Positions 17,122-24,481 of a stretch of DNA of 51,568 nucleotides are shown piece after piece (position 1 is the first letter of the stretch; every line of letters begins with the position of its first letter). The stretch covers positions 1-51,568 of the forward strand of contig NZ_FLSP01000064.1 in NCBI RefSeq assembly GCF_900091315.1, in the 5' to 3' direction. The position numbers and the translations under genes were made by a program. The notes under the pieces are model-generated. The model did not search any database. It worked only from the letters and a program-made list of their open reading frames with translations, and was not told the DNA's origin. Origin of the DNA: Streptomyces sp. DI166 (GTDB lineage: Bacteria; Actinomycetota; Actinomycetes; Streptomycetales; Streptomycetaceae).

Positions 17122-17414
17122 TCAGCACCGCCCGGGTCCGGAGTCGGGTGGGTCGAATTCCGGTGGTTCGGCCGTCACCGGTTCCGCCGAGTAGAGCTCG
17201 TACACCTTGAACGCGCGCCGGGTCCGCTCGGAATCGGAGCCGGGCAGGAGCGTGCCGAGCGTCTGCGCCACCGGTGTGTCCGGGACGAGGATATTTCCCG
17301 CTACGTCGAACACCAGACGCAATGCCTTGATCTCGGCGTCGGTGAATATATCCCCCGTTCCAGTTTCTCGGCGAGGCCCACGATGTCCCGCCAGTCGACT
17401 TCTTCCTTTTCCAC
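17122..17414 (-). CDS. Small acidic peptide, candidate RiPP precursor, interrupted by a frameshift
   Basis: Read as one gene it encodes 97 residues: starting GTG 17414 after AGGGGGAAA, then KEEVDWRDIVGLAEKLERG, then (after a shift) DIFTDAEIKALRLVFDVAGN, ending in EPPEFDPPDSGPGRC. The first 20 codons are in one frame and the rest in another; the switch lies at the G5 run (bases 17352-17356), where one extra G would restore a single frame and the natural sequence LERGDIFTDAEIK. The frame with ATG 17434 reads Arg-rich nonsense before this point, so it is not the true start. The C-terminus is Pro/Asp-rich with a terminal Cys, plausible as a core. A sequencing error, a mutation or programmed slippage are all possible. 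Confidence 0.55.
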
Positions 17415-17448
17415 GATCTTTCCCCCTGTCGTGCATGGAATGGCGGGG

Positions 17449-17477
17449 AGTCTGACGACGCGCCATCCTTGCGTCAA
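17449..17477 (-). promoter_or_regulatory. Candidate promoter for the peptide-rSAM-protease operon
   Basis: On the minus strand TTGACG (17472-17477) is followed after exactly 17 bases by CAGACT (17449-17454). A second TTGAC lies 9 bases further upstream (TTGACTCCCTTGACG), suggesting direct-repeat binding by an activator, perhaps the SARP gene just upstream. Predicted transcription starts about 30 bases before GTG 17414. Confidence 0.45.
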
Positions 17478-17482
17478 GGGAG

Positions 17483-20374
17483 TCAATTTTCCGGCGACTT
17501 GGATTCCGTTTCGGTGGTGAGGCGGGCGCGCACCTGGGCGGCTCGGCGGTGTCCGAGTTCGTCCAGCACGTCGGCCGACCGCCGCCAGGCCGCGGTCGCC
17601 GCACCGCGGTCCCCCGCGGTCAGGTGCAGGTCGCCCAGGGAGTAGAGGGTGTCGGCCTCGTTGTAGCGGTCGCCGGTCTCCCGGTAGAGGGCGAGCGCCC
17701 GCTCGAAGCACTCGGCGGCCTGCTCGTAGTGGTGCAGATGTCGGTGGATGTGACCGAGGCTGTCCCAGGTGTCGCCCTGGTCGAAGCGGTCGTCGGCCTC
17801 CTCCAGTAACCGGAGGGCCTGTTCGCAGTGGGTGAGTGCCTCCTGGTGGCGGCCCAGCCGGGAGCAGAACCAGCCGAGTGCGTTGAGCGCCCGCGCCCGC
17901 CCCGTGCGGTGGCCGGCCGCGGTGAACAACTCCAGTGCCCGGCGGGCGTGGTCAAGCCCCTGTTCGTACTGTCCTTTCTCGTCATTGAGCCAGCACAGCG
18001 TCCGATGGGTGTGGGCCTGACCGAGGACGTCGCCGAGCGTCTCGTACAGGTGGAGGGCCTGCCGCATGTGGGTGGCGACCTCCTCATAGCGGCTGAGCCT
18101 CATGTACGCATACGCCAGGCAGCCGTGCACCACGGCCTGTCCGTGGGTGCTCCCGGCGCGCCGGGCGGCGGCCAGCGCCCGTTCGTGCGCGGCGGCGGAG
18201 TCGTGCCAGTGCCCGGCGCGGTCGAAGTACGGCTGGAGCGCCCAGGCCAACTGCCAGGCATGGCCGTCGAGTCCGTGGTCCACGGCCAGCCGCTGCACCG
18301 ACAGCAGTACGGCGTGTACGCGCAGGAACCAGGAGAGGGCCTCGTCGTGTCCCGCGAACCGCTCCCCGGTGACGGGTGCCCGGGGCGGGGCGAGGGCGAT
18401 GGGGTCGTCCCGGTGCGGGCTCAGGTGGAGGCTGGCGCGGTAGGCGCTGTGCAGGTAGTGGTCGAGCATGCGGCGCACCGCGGCCGTGCGGTCGGCGGAA
18501 GTGTCGTGCGTACGGGCGAGTTCGGCGGCGTAGGCGCTCAGCAGGTCGTGGCCGGCGTATCGGTCGGCGGCCGGCGAGAACAGCAGGTGACTTGCCGTCA
18601 ATTCGGCGAGCTGTGAACGGACTTGCTCGGCGGGCAGTCCGGCGATTCCGGTGACGGCGGCCGTGCCGATGTCGGGGCCCGGGTGCAGGCCGAGCAGGCG
18701 GAACAGCCGGGCGGCGGGTTCGGTGAGGCGACGGTAGGACCAGGAGAACACCTTGCGCACGTCGGTGGCCGCGTCGCCGCCGTCGAGCAGGTCCAGGGCG
18801 CTGCCCGCGGCCCGCAGTTCCTTCGCGACCGAGGCGAGGGGCAGTTGCGGCTGGGTGGCGGCGTGCGCGCCGACGATGGCCAGGGCGAGCGGGAGCCGCG
18901 CGCAGGAGGCGATGATGTCCTCCAGCGCGTCCGGGTCGCCGGTGAGCCGGTGGCCGCCGATGCGGTGGCCGAGGACGTCCGTGGCCTCGGCGCGGGACAT
19001 CAGGCCGAGGGTGACGGGCCGGGCGCCGTCGGTGATCACCAGGCCGGTGAGCAGGTTGCGGCTGGTGATGACGGTGCAGCAGTGCGGTGAGCCGGGCAGC
19101 AGCGGGCGTACCTGGTCGGTGTCCTGGGCGTTGTCGAGGACGACGAGCATGCGCCGGTTGGCCAGCAGGCTGCGGTAGAGCCCGATCTGGCCGTCCGGGT
19201 TGACCGGGATACGGCGGGGCGGGACGCCGAGGGCGTCCAGGAAGCCGCGGACCGCCTCGGCGGGGTGGACGGCGGGGCCGCCGGGGTCGAAGCCCCGGAG
19301 GTTGACGTAGAGCTGGCCGTCGGCGAAGCGGTGGCGGACGCGGTGGGCCCAGTGCACGGCGAGGGTCGTCTTGCCGACGCCCGCGGTGCCGCCGATGGCG
19401 GTGATCACGGCCATGGCCTGTTCCGGGCCGTCCGGGTCCGTCGGCAGCAGGGCGTCGAGCAGCGCGAGTGCCTCCTCGCGGCCGACGAAACCCGCGACGG
19501 AGTGCGGGAGTTGGGCGGGTACGACCGGGGCGGGCGGTTCCGTGCGAGCCGCGTCCGCACGCGGACGGGTGGGTTGTGCTTCCCCGGTGTCGAGGTCCGG
19601 GTCGGCGGCCAGGATCCTCGTGTGCAGGCGCCGCAGTCGTTGTCCCGGTTCGATGCCGAGTTCGTCCCGCAGCAGCCGGCGGGCCCGGTGATAGGCGGCC
19701 AGGGCCTCGGCCTGCCGTCCGGAGCGGTGCAGGGCGAGCATGAGCAGCCCGTGCAGCCCTTCCCGCAGCGGGTGCGCCTCGGTGAGCTGCCGTACCTCGC
19801 CGGCCAGGTCGAAATCGTCGCCGAGCGCCAGGTCGACCTCGATGCGCTCCTCCAGCACGCTCAGCCGCCGTTCGGCCAGCCGGTCGCGCTCCGCGTCGAG
19901 CAGCGGGCTCGCCAGCCCCTCGCAGAGCGGGCCCTGCCACAGGCGCAGGGCGGCGCGCAGGCACTCCGCGGTCGCGGAGAGGTCGCCCCGGGCCCGTGCG
20001 GTATGCGCCCGCCCGATCAGCTCCTCGCACCTGCGCAGGTCCGACTGGTGCGCCCCCAGGGTCAGCAGGTACCCGGTCTCGGTCCAGGCGAGCAGCCCCG
20101 ACGGGCTGCGCGGGGCGCGCTCGGGTTCCAGCACCCGGCGCAGCGCGGAGACATGCCGCTGCACCAGGTTCGCGGCCCGCGCCGGTAAGGCGTCGCCCCA
20201 GACGGCTTCGACGAGCCGCTCCCGGTTCATGGGCCGTCCGGCGCGCAGGAGCAGCACGGCGAGCACCACGCGCCGCTGCGAGGGCCCGAGATCCAGCTCC
20301 GCCCCGTCCCGCCAGGCGCGCAGCGGTCCGAGCACCTGGAACCGCAGACCGTCGAACCGCTCTCGCCCAGTCAT
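17483..20374 (-). CDS. AfsR/SARP-type transcriptional regulator with NB-ARC and TPR
   Basis: A 963-residue pathway regulator. Residues 1-95 form an OmpR-type winged helix (QVLGPLRAWRDGAELDLGP), followed by a bacterial transcriptional activator domain (about 100-245). An NB-ARC ATPase follows with its P-loop GTAGVGKTTL near residue 325 and a LVVLDNAQD Walker B. The C-terminal third is TPR repeats (about 740-950). This is the AfsR plan, activating antibiotic or peptide clusters. The gene contains a TTA leucine codon (17807-17809), so translation may depend on bldA. It ends 68 bases before the peptide gene on the same strand and is its likely activator. ATG 20374 has a GGGTGGGGG site 8 bases upstream; GTG 20389 is an alternative start. 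Confidence 0.92.
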   Translation of the reverse strand: MTGRERFDGLRFQVLGPLRAWRDGAELDLGPSQRRVVLAVLLLRAGRPMNRERLVEAVWGDALPARAANLVQRHVSALRRVLEPERAPRSPSGLLAWTETGYLLTLGAHQSDLRRCEELIGRAHTARARGDLSATAECLRAALRLWQGPLCEGLASPLLDAERDRLAERRLSVLEERIEVDLALGDDFDLAGEVRQLTEAHPLREGLHGLLMLALHRSGRQAEALAAYHRARRLLRDELGIEPGQRLRRLHTRILAADPDLDTGEAQPTRPRADAARTEPPAPVVPAQLPHSVAGFVGREEALALLDALLPTDPDGPEQAMAVITAIGGTAGVGKTTLAVHWAHRVRHRFADGQLYVNLRGFDPGGPAVHPAEAVRGFLDALGVPPRRIPVNPDGQIGLYRSLLANRRMLVVLDNAQDTDQVRPLLPGSPHCCTVITSRNLLTGLVITDGARPVTLGLMSRAEATDVLGHRIGGHRLTGDPDALEDIIASCARLPLALAIVGAHAATQPQLPLASVAKELRAAGSALDLLDGGDAATDVRKVFSWSYRRLTEPAARLFRLLGLHPGPDIGTAAVTGIAGLPAEQVRSQLAELTASHLLFSPAADRYAGHDLLSAYAAELARTHDTSADRTAAVRRMLDHYLHSAYRASLHLSPHRDDPIALAPPRAPVTGERFAGHDEALSWFLRVHAVLLSVQRLAVDHGLDGHAWQLAWALQPYFDRAGHWHDSAAAHERALAAARRAGSTHGQAVVHGCLAYAYMRLSRYEEVATHMRQALHLYETLGDVLGQAHTHRTLCWLNDEKGQYEQGLDHARRALELFTAAGHRTGRARALNALGWFCSRLGRHQEALTHCEQALRLLEEADDRFDQGDTWDSLGHIHRHLHHYEQAAECFERALALYRETGDRYNEADTLYSLGDLHLTAGDRGAATAAWRRSADVLDELGHRRAAQVRARLTTETESKSPEN

Positions 20375-20443
20375 CACACGGGCCCCCACCCTCGTCCCCT
20401 GCCGTCCAAGCTAGCGCCGAACCGGTACCGGCACCGCCCGCCA

Positions 20444-20653
20444 GGTCGTGTACGTGCGAAGTCGCGTCGTCAGCCCGGAGGGCGGGCCGGACGGCGGCAT
20501 GGGGGTGCCCCGTGGGGCCTCGTGCTCCGGGGGTCTCCCCCGGTTCGAAGGGCCAGGAGGTGCTCCGGACGGACGCCACGCACCTGCGGCACGCCGGTGC
20601 GGCCAGGGCGTGCCCGGCATGGGGCGGCGGGCGGGACTTCGCGGACACGACCC
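20444..20653. repeat. MITE-like element, copy 1
   Basis: About 210 bp bounded by imperfect terminal inverted repeats: GGTCGTGTACGTGCGAAGTC at 20444-20463, and on the opposite end the reverse complement of GGTCGTGTCCGCGAAGTC at 20635-20653. Bases 20456-20511 match the reverse complement of 40085-40140 in 52 of 56 positions. It fills much of the 382-base gap between the SARP gene and the 81-residue gene (20375-20756) and has no coding capacity that I support. The rest of that gap holds a CCGGTACCGG palindrome (about 20422-20431) and two CAGTGGTG direct repeats (20653-20660, 20673-20680). Confidence 0.7.
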
Positions 20654-20756
20654 AGTGGTGCAGCGGCCGGTGCAGTGGTGACTGCAACCCGGGATCGCAC
20701 GCTGGTGCCCGAACCGGGGCGAGCACAGGCACCGCCCCCGAGGACCGGGAGTACCC

Positions 20757-21002
20757 ATGACGGACATCCTGACCGCGGCCCGCGCCGAGGCGCTGTTCAG
20801 CAGCGACCTGGTGACCGGCTCGGCGCCGACCCGCGCCGAGATCGCCTCGGCGATCCGGCGGGCGATCCGCCGGCACGGCGGCAGCCTTGGCTGCGCGGGC
20901 ACCCTGGCCCGCGCCTACGGCGAGCAGCCCGAGACCGCGGTACCGCGGATGCGCTGGGCGCTGAGCCAGGTGCGGTCCGCCTACCCGCGCCGACGGGTAT
21001 GA
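20757..21002 (+). CDS. Small conserved hypothetical protein (81 aa)
   Basis: MTDILTAARAEALFSSDLVT opens a small helical protein with conserved-looking segments (PTRAEIASAIRRAIRRHGG and LGCAGTLARAYGEQPETA). Similar short proteins are, as far as I remember, widespread in Streptomyces and have no known function. Its stop codon overlaps the start of the histidine kinase (ATGA), so the two are translationally coupled. It lies right after the MITE-like element and has a start at ATG 20757. Confidence 0.75.
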   Translation: MTDILTAARAEALFSSDLVTGSAPTRAEIASAIRRAIRRHGGSLGCAGTLARAYGEQPETAVPRMRWALSQVRSAYPRRRV

Positions 21003-21634
21003 GCATGCCCGGGGTTGGGGTGGAGGCCGAGCGCGCCCGCCTCCGCCGCGAACTCCATGACGGGCTGGGCCCTTCGCTCTCCGGGATCGGCCTGTGCGCG
21101 CAGGCCCTGGCGGAGCTGCTGGACGGCAGCGGCACGGACACCGAGCGGGCGCTGCTGGACCGTATCCGCGCCGAGGTGGCCCTGGCGACCGCGGAGGTCC
21201 GCCGGCTCCTCGACGGGCTCGCGCCCGCCGCGCTCGCCTCGCACGGGCTGGTGGAGGCATTGCGCCGGCACGCCCGGTCGGTCTCCCCCGCGACGGCCGT
21301 GGAGATCGTCGAGTCGTCACTGCCGAACCTGCCCCCGCCCCTGGAGGCGACGGCGTACCGGATCGTGACGGAGGCGGTGACCAATGTCGTACGGCACGCG
21401 GGTGCCCGGCACGCCCGGGTCACGCTGGCGGGACGGCGGCGGTCCCTGCTGATCGGTGTCGCCGACGACGGCCGTGGGACCGGGCGGGTCAGCCCGGGTG
21501 TGGGCCTGACCTCGATGCGGCAGCGCGCCGAGGCGGCGGGCGGGCGGTTCTCCCTGCGCAGTACGCCCGGAGGGGGCACCGAGGTACGGGTCCGGCTGCC
21601 GCTGGAAGGGCCCCGCGCGGCCCAACCGGTGTGA
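20999..21634 (+). CDS. NarL-type sensor histidine kinase, soluble
   Basis: A 211-residue kinase that begins with the dimerisation/phosphoacceptor helix; H20 is in RRELHDGLGP (HisKA_3). The ATPase domain has an N box (EAVTNVVRHAGA) and a G-rich box (VADDGRGTGRVSPGVGLTSM). It has no membrane or sensor domain, unlike typical family members, so it is either truncated or an intracellular kinase. The start ATG 20999 overlaps the stop codon of the 81-residue gene. The likely substrate is a NarL-type response regulator; the only one in the window is at 12165-12881. This pairing is inference. Confidence 0.88.
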   Translation: MSMPGVGVEAERARLRRELHDGLGPSLSGIGLCAQALAELLDGSGTDTERALLDRIRAEVALATAEVRRLLDGLAPAALASHGLVEALRRHARSVSPATAVEIVESSLPNLPPPLEATAYRIVTEAVTNVVRHAGARHARVTLAGRRRSLLIGVADDGRGTGRVSPGVGLTSMRQRAEAAGGRFSLRSTPGGGTEVRVRLPLEGPRAAQPV

Positions 21635-21714
21635 TCCGGCGCCCGGTCGGCCCCGGACAACGGCCCGCCCGGGTCGGGACACCTGCCTCTGCTGCGAAGG
21701 TGCCGGGCGCCGGA
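21635..21714. terminator. Long-range stem after the kinase gene
   Basis: TCCGGCGCCCGG (21635-21646) pairs perfectly with CCGGGCGCCGGA (21703-21714) across a 56-base loop. This could be a terminator or an mRNA structure ahead of the 138-residue gene at 21761. Confidence 0.4.
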
Positions 21715-21760
21715 CCGTTGAGGCGTCCATCACCGGTCAGTTCCGACAAGGAGTCATCCC

Positions 21761-22177
21761 ATGGCCTCTGGCACCTTCCAGTCGCTCCCCGTCCCCACCA
21801 CGGCCCTCGACGGCCGTATCGGCGCCATCGTCCTGGACCCGGACGGCAACCCCGCCGATGTCGTCAACAAGGGCACCCCGGTCACCGTACGGATCGACTG
21901 GCACCTCACCGGCTTCCTCGTTCCGCTGCTCTCCGGCACCTGGTACGTCCAGGTCAAGGTCGACGAGATGGGCGGCCCGGACGACTTCCCCGAGCCCGCG
22001 GCGCCCGCCTCCGTACCGATGAACGGGGGCGACTACCAGCGCGACATCGTCCTGTCGAACCTCCAGGCCGGCCGCACGTACGCGCTGCTGGTCCAGCTGA
22101 CCTACCGCAACCCGGCCGGGGCGCCCGCGCCGCTGGGCGGCTATGTGAACGTCGGCACGGTCAACGTGCTGCTCTGA
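21761..22177 (+). CDS. Conserved hypothetical protein (138 aa)
   Basis: A beta-rich protein with no signal peptide or membrane segment. Its strands (GRIGAIVLDPDGNP, VTVRIDWHLTG, TWYVQVKVDEMGG, DIVLSNLQAGRTYALLVQLTY) suggest an Ig-like or beta-sandwich fold. I do not recognise a named family. The start ATG 21761 has AAGGAG upstream. A strong hairpin (22197-22235) separates it from the convergent L,D-transpeptidase gene. Role unknown; a structural or binding protein would fit. Confidence 0.7.
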   Translation: MASGTFQSLPVPTTALDGRIGAIVLDPDGNPADVVNKGTPVTVRIDWHLTGFLVPLLSGTWYVQVKVDEMGGPDDFPEPAAPASVPMNGGDYQRDIVLSNLQAGRTYALLVQLTYRNPAGAPAPLGGYVNVGTVNVLL

Positions 22178-22196
22178 CCACTGTCACCGGGGGAGT

Positions 22197-22235
22197 CCGC
22201 GTCCCGCCCCGCCGTCACGGCCGGGCGGGACGCGG
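22197..22235. terminator. Bidirectional terminator hairpin (13-bp stem)
   Basis: CCGCGTCCCGCCC (22197-22209) and GGGCGGGACGCGG (22223-22235) form a perfect 13-base stem with a 13-base loop between two convergent genes (21761-22177 and 22248-22943). Confidence 0.75.
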
Positions 22236-22247
22236 GCGTGGGCCGGC

Positions 22248-22943
22248 TCAGGTGCCGGGCTTGCGGCCGTACACGTAGACGTCGTCGCCCGTCTTCAGCA
22301 GCGACCAGTACTTCTTTGCGGTCGTCTTGGTCATGTTGACGCAGCCGTGCGAACCGGGCGGGTTCCACATGCTGACGCCGACCGAGTGGAAGGCCTGGCC
22401 GCCGTCGAAGAACTGGGAGTACGGCATCGGCACGTTGTAGATCGTCGAGACGTGGTCGATGTTGCGCCAGTAGATCTTCTTCAGGCCGGTGCGGGTCTCG
22501 TAGCCGTTGCGGCCGGTGCGCACCGGGACCGGGCCGTAGACGAGCTTGTCGCCGTCCTGGATCCAGCTCAGCTGAAGCGTGAGGTTGACGCAGGCGATCC
22601 GGCCCTTGTTCGTCGGGCACTTGCCGGCCTTGTTCGGCTTGTTGCCGACGGCCTTCTGCTTGTTCATCAGGTCCATGACGCCCCAGGTGACGGGGCCGGC
22701 GTACCCGATGTTCGGGGAGATGCCGTGCTTGGTCTGGAAGGCCTTGATGGCCTTGCAGTCGGAGGCCGACTGCTTGCCGTTGACCGGCAGCCCGAGGAAC
22801 TTCTCCACCTTCTTCTGATACGGCCCCGTCTGCGTGGTACAGCTCGCGGCCTGCGCCGGAGCCGCCCCGAGGGCGACCGTGAGCGGTGCCGTCAGTGCGG
22901 TGATGCCGAGGAGTACGGCTCCTCGTCTGCGTATGTCCCCCAT
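22248..22943 (-). CDS. L,D-transpeptidase with peptidoglycan-binding domain
   Basis: A 231-residue secreted protein. A signal peptide (RRRGAVLLGITALTAPLTVA, cleaved near AQAA) is followed by a peptidoglycan-binding-like domain (KVEKFLGLPVNGKQSASDCKA) and a YkuD L,D-transpeptidase domain. The catalytic motif is H-x14-SHGCVN with nucleophile C201 (AFHSVGVSMWNPPGSHGCVN). It probably crosslinks or anchors proteins on the cell wall. Upstream bases 22944-23095 hold its promoter and no gene I can support. Confidence 0.93.
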   Translation of the reverse strand: MGDIRRRGAVLLGITALTAPLTVALGAAPAQAASCTTQTGPYQKKVEKFLGLPVNGKQSASDCKAIKAFQTKHGISPNIGYAGPVTWGVMDLMNKQKAVGNKPNKAGKCPTNKGRIACVNLTLQLSWIQDGDKLVYGPVPVRTGRNGYETRTGLKKIYWRNIDHVSTIYNVPMPYSQFFDGGQAFHSVGVSMWNPPGSHGCVNMTKTTAKKYWSLLKTGDDVYVYGRKPGT

Positions 22944-23095
22944 GGCCGGTACGTCCCTTTCCGCCGGTGTGACGCGCTGTGCCGCGTTCTCTGCCAGCTA
23001 GACAGGCGTTGGGGGCCGGTGGTTGTAGGGCGGGAGCGGTTGTGACCGAACGGTGAAGTTCGGGGTGTGACCAGCCGCTGTGCCACCCCTGGAGG

Positions 23096-23881
23096 TCACT
23101 CCGGTACGGCCGATCGCAGCCCCGTGTTGATGGCGGTGATGCCTCCGTCGACGACCAGGGTCGTGCCGGTGATCCAGGAGGCGTCGCGGGAGGCGAGGAA
23201 GGCGATCGCGGCGGCGATGTCCTCCGGCTCGCCGACCCGGCCCAGGGGGTACACCCGGGCGAACGCGTCCAGGTCGGCCTCGCGGCCCTCCCAGGCCGTG
23301 GTGCGGACGGTGCCGGGGGCGACCAGGTTGACGCGGACCCCGCGGGGCGCGGCGTGCTCGGCGAGGGTGCGGGTCAGGGAGGCGAGGCCCGCCTTGGCGG
23401 CGCTGTAGGCGTGGTTGCCGAAGCTCTGGATGCCGTTGACGGAGCCCACGGTGACGATCGCGCCGCGTCCGGAGGCCACCAGGTGGGGCAGGGCGGCGCG
23501 GCAGCAGCGGTAGGCGCCGGTGAGGGTCAGGTCGAGGTCGCGGGCCCAGACCCGGTCGTCCTCGTCCTCGAAGCGCGGCTCGTCCGGGGTGCAGCCGTAG
23601 GCGTTGTTGACCAGCACGTCGAGGGAGCCAAAGGCGGTGACGGCTCGCTCCACCGCCGACTCGACGGACGTACGGTCCCCCACGTCGCAGGGGTACGCCT
23701 CCGCCATCAGGCCGTCGCCCCGCAGCGCGGCGGCCGTGTGCTCGGCCGCGGCCTCGTCCACGTCGGTCACCAGCACCCGCGCCCCCTCCGAGGCGAACCG
23801 GCGGGCGGTGGCGGCGCCGATGCCACGGGCGGCGCCGGTGACCAGAACGCCGTACCCCTCGAAGCGTGTTGTGTCCGTCAT
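23096..23881 (-). CDS. SDR family oxidoreductase
   Basis: A 261-residue short-chain dehydrogenase. The cofactor motif is TGAARGIGAATA, NNAYG is present, and the catalytic triad is S-Y-x3-K (GSVNG and YSAAKAG). The C-terminus includes the typical VDGGI segment. The D in VLVTDVDE after strand beta 2 suggests preference for NAD(H). Start ATG 23881 follows GGGGGAG. The substrate is unknown. It is divergent from the small membrane protein at 23933. Confidence 0.9.
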   Translation of the reverse strand: MTDTTRFEGYGVLVTGAARGIGAATARRFASEGARVLVTDVDEAAAEHTAAALRGDGLMAEAYPCDVGDRTSVESAVERAVTAFGSLDVLVNNAYGCTPDEPRFEDEDDRVWARDLDLTLTGAYRCCRAALPHLVASGRGAIVTVGSVNGIQSFGNHAYSAAKAGLASLTRTLAEHAAPRGVRVNLVAPGTVRTTAWEGREADLDAFARVYPLGRVGEPEDIAAAIAFLASRDASWITGTTLVVDGGITAINTGLRSAVPE

Positions 23882-23932
23882 GCTCCCCCACGGTAGTGCC
23901 GTCGAGATCAACTCGGCAGCTACCGTGCACCC

Positions 23933-24481
23933 ATGGATGTGGTCCTCCAGCAACTCCCCGCCCTGCTGGGCGTCGTGATCGGCGCCCTCGGTTCGTACCT
24001 GGCGCTCGTCCGCAGCGACCAGGCCCGCTTCCGGCGCGAGGAGGCGGCCCGCTGGGAGGAACGACGGCTCGCGGTGTACTCGGACTACGCGCGCTCGGTG
24101 AAGAAGACCGTCACGGTCACCTACCGGGTCGCCGCCGCGCTGGGCTGCGGCACGCACCCGGACCCGCTCACCCTCGACGAGGCCAAGCCGCTGCTGGCCG
24201 AGGCCAACGAAGGGCGGGACCCCGCGGGCGAGGCGCTGCTCATGCTGGGCAGCGTGGGCGTGGTGGAGAAGGCCCGGTCGTGGGTCGTGACGGCGATGGA
24301 GATGGAGCGCTTCGTCCGCGAGGGCCGGCAGGACACGGAGGCGTGGCAGGCGCTGCTGGACCGGCAGCGGGCCGGGCGCGAGGGCTACTACACCGCGGTC
24401 CGGGAGGACCTGGGCCTGCCTCCCGGACACTCGGCACGCTGGCGGCTCCCGGTGACGGTCCCCGCGCCTGATCAGCGGTAG
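23933..24481 (+). CDS. Hypothetical protein with N-terminal membrane segment
   Basis: A 182-residue protein with one N-terminal hydrophobic segment (QLPALLGVVIGALGSYLAL), then a long charged helical region (RSDQARFRREEAARWEERRLAV). I know similar single-pass helical proteins in actinobacteria but no function. The start ATG 23933 opens the natural frame. Its last 10 bases overlap the end of the convergent SDR gene (24472). Confidence 0.7.
   Translation: MDVVLQQLPALLGVVIGALGSYLALVRSDQARFRREEAARWEERRLAVYSDYARSVKKTVTVTYRVAAALGCGTHPDPLTLDEAKPLLAEANEGRDPAGEALLMLGSVGVVEKARSWVVTAMEMERFVREGRQDTEAWQALLDRQRAGREGYYTAVREDLGLPPGHSARWRLPVTVPAPDQR

Noticed and set aside
17301..17711. A separate small gene overlapping the peptide in another frame
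   Set aside because: Its upstream part is antisense to nothing recognisable and lies within the SARP gene's 3' end; the natural-looking part joins the peptide gene by a frameshift.
18084..21320. Very long minus-strand open frame across the SARP gene
   Set aside because: It is the shadow of the SARP frame; protein is Arg/Pro-rich and lacks domains.
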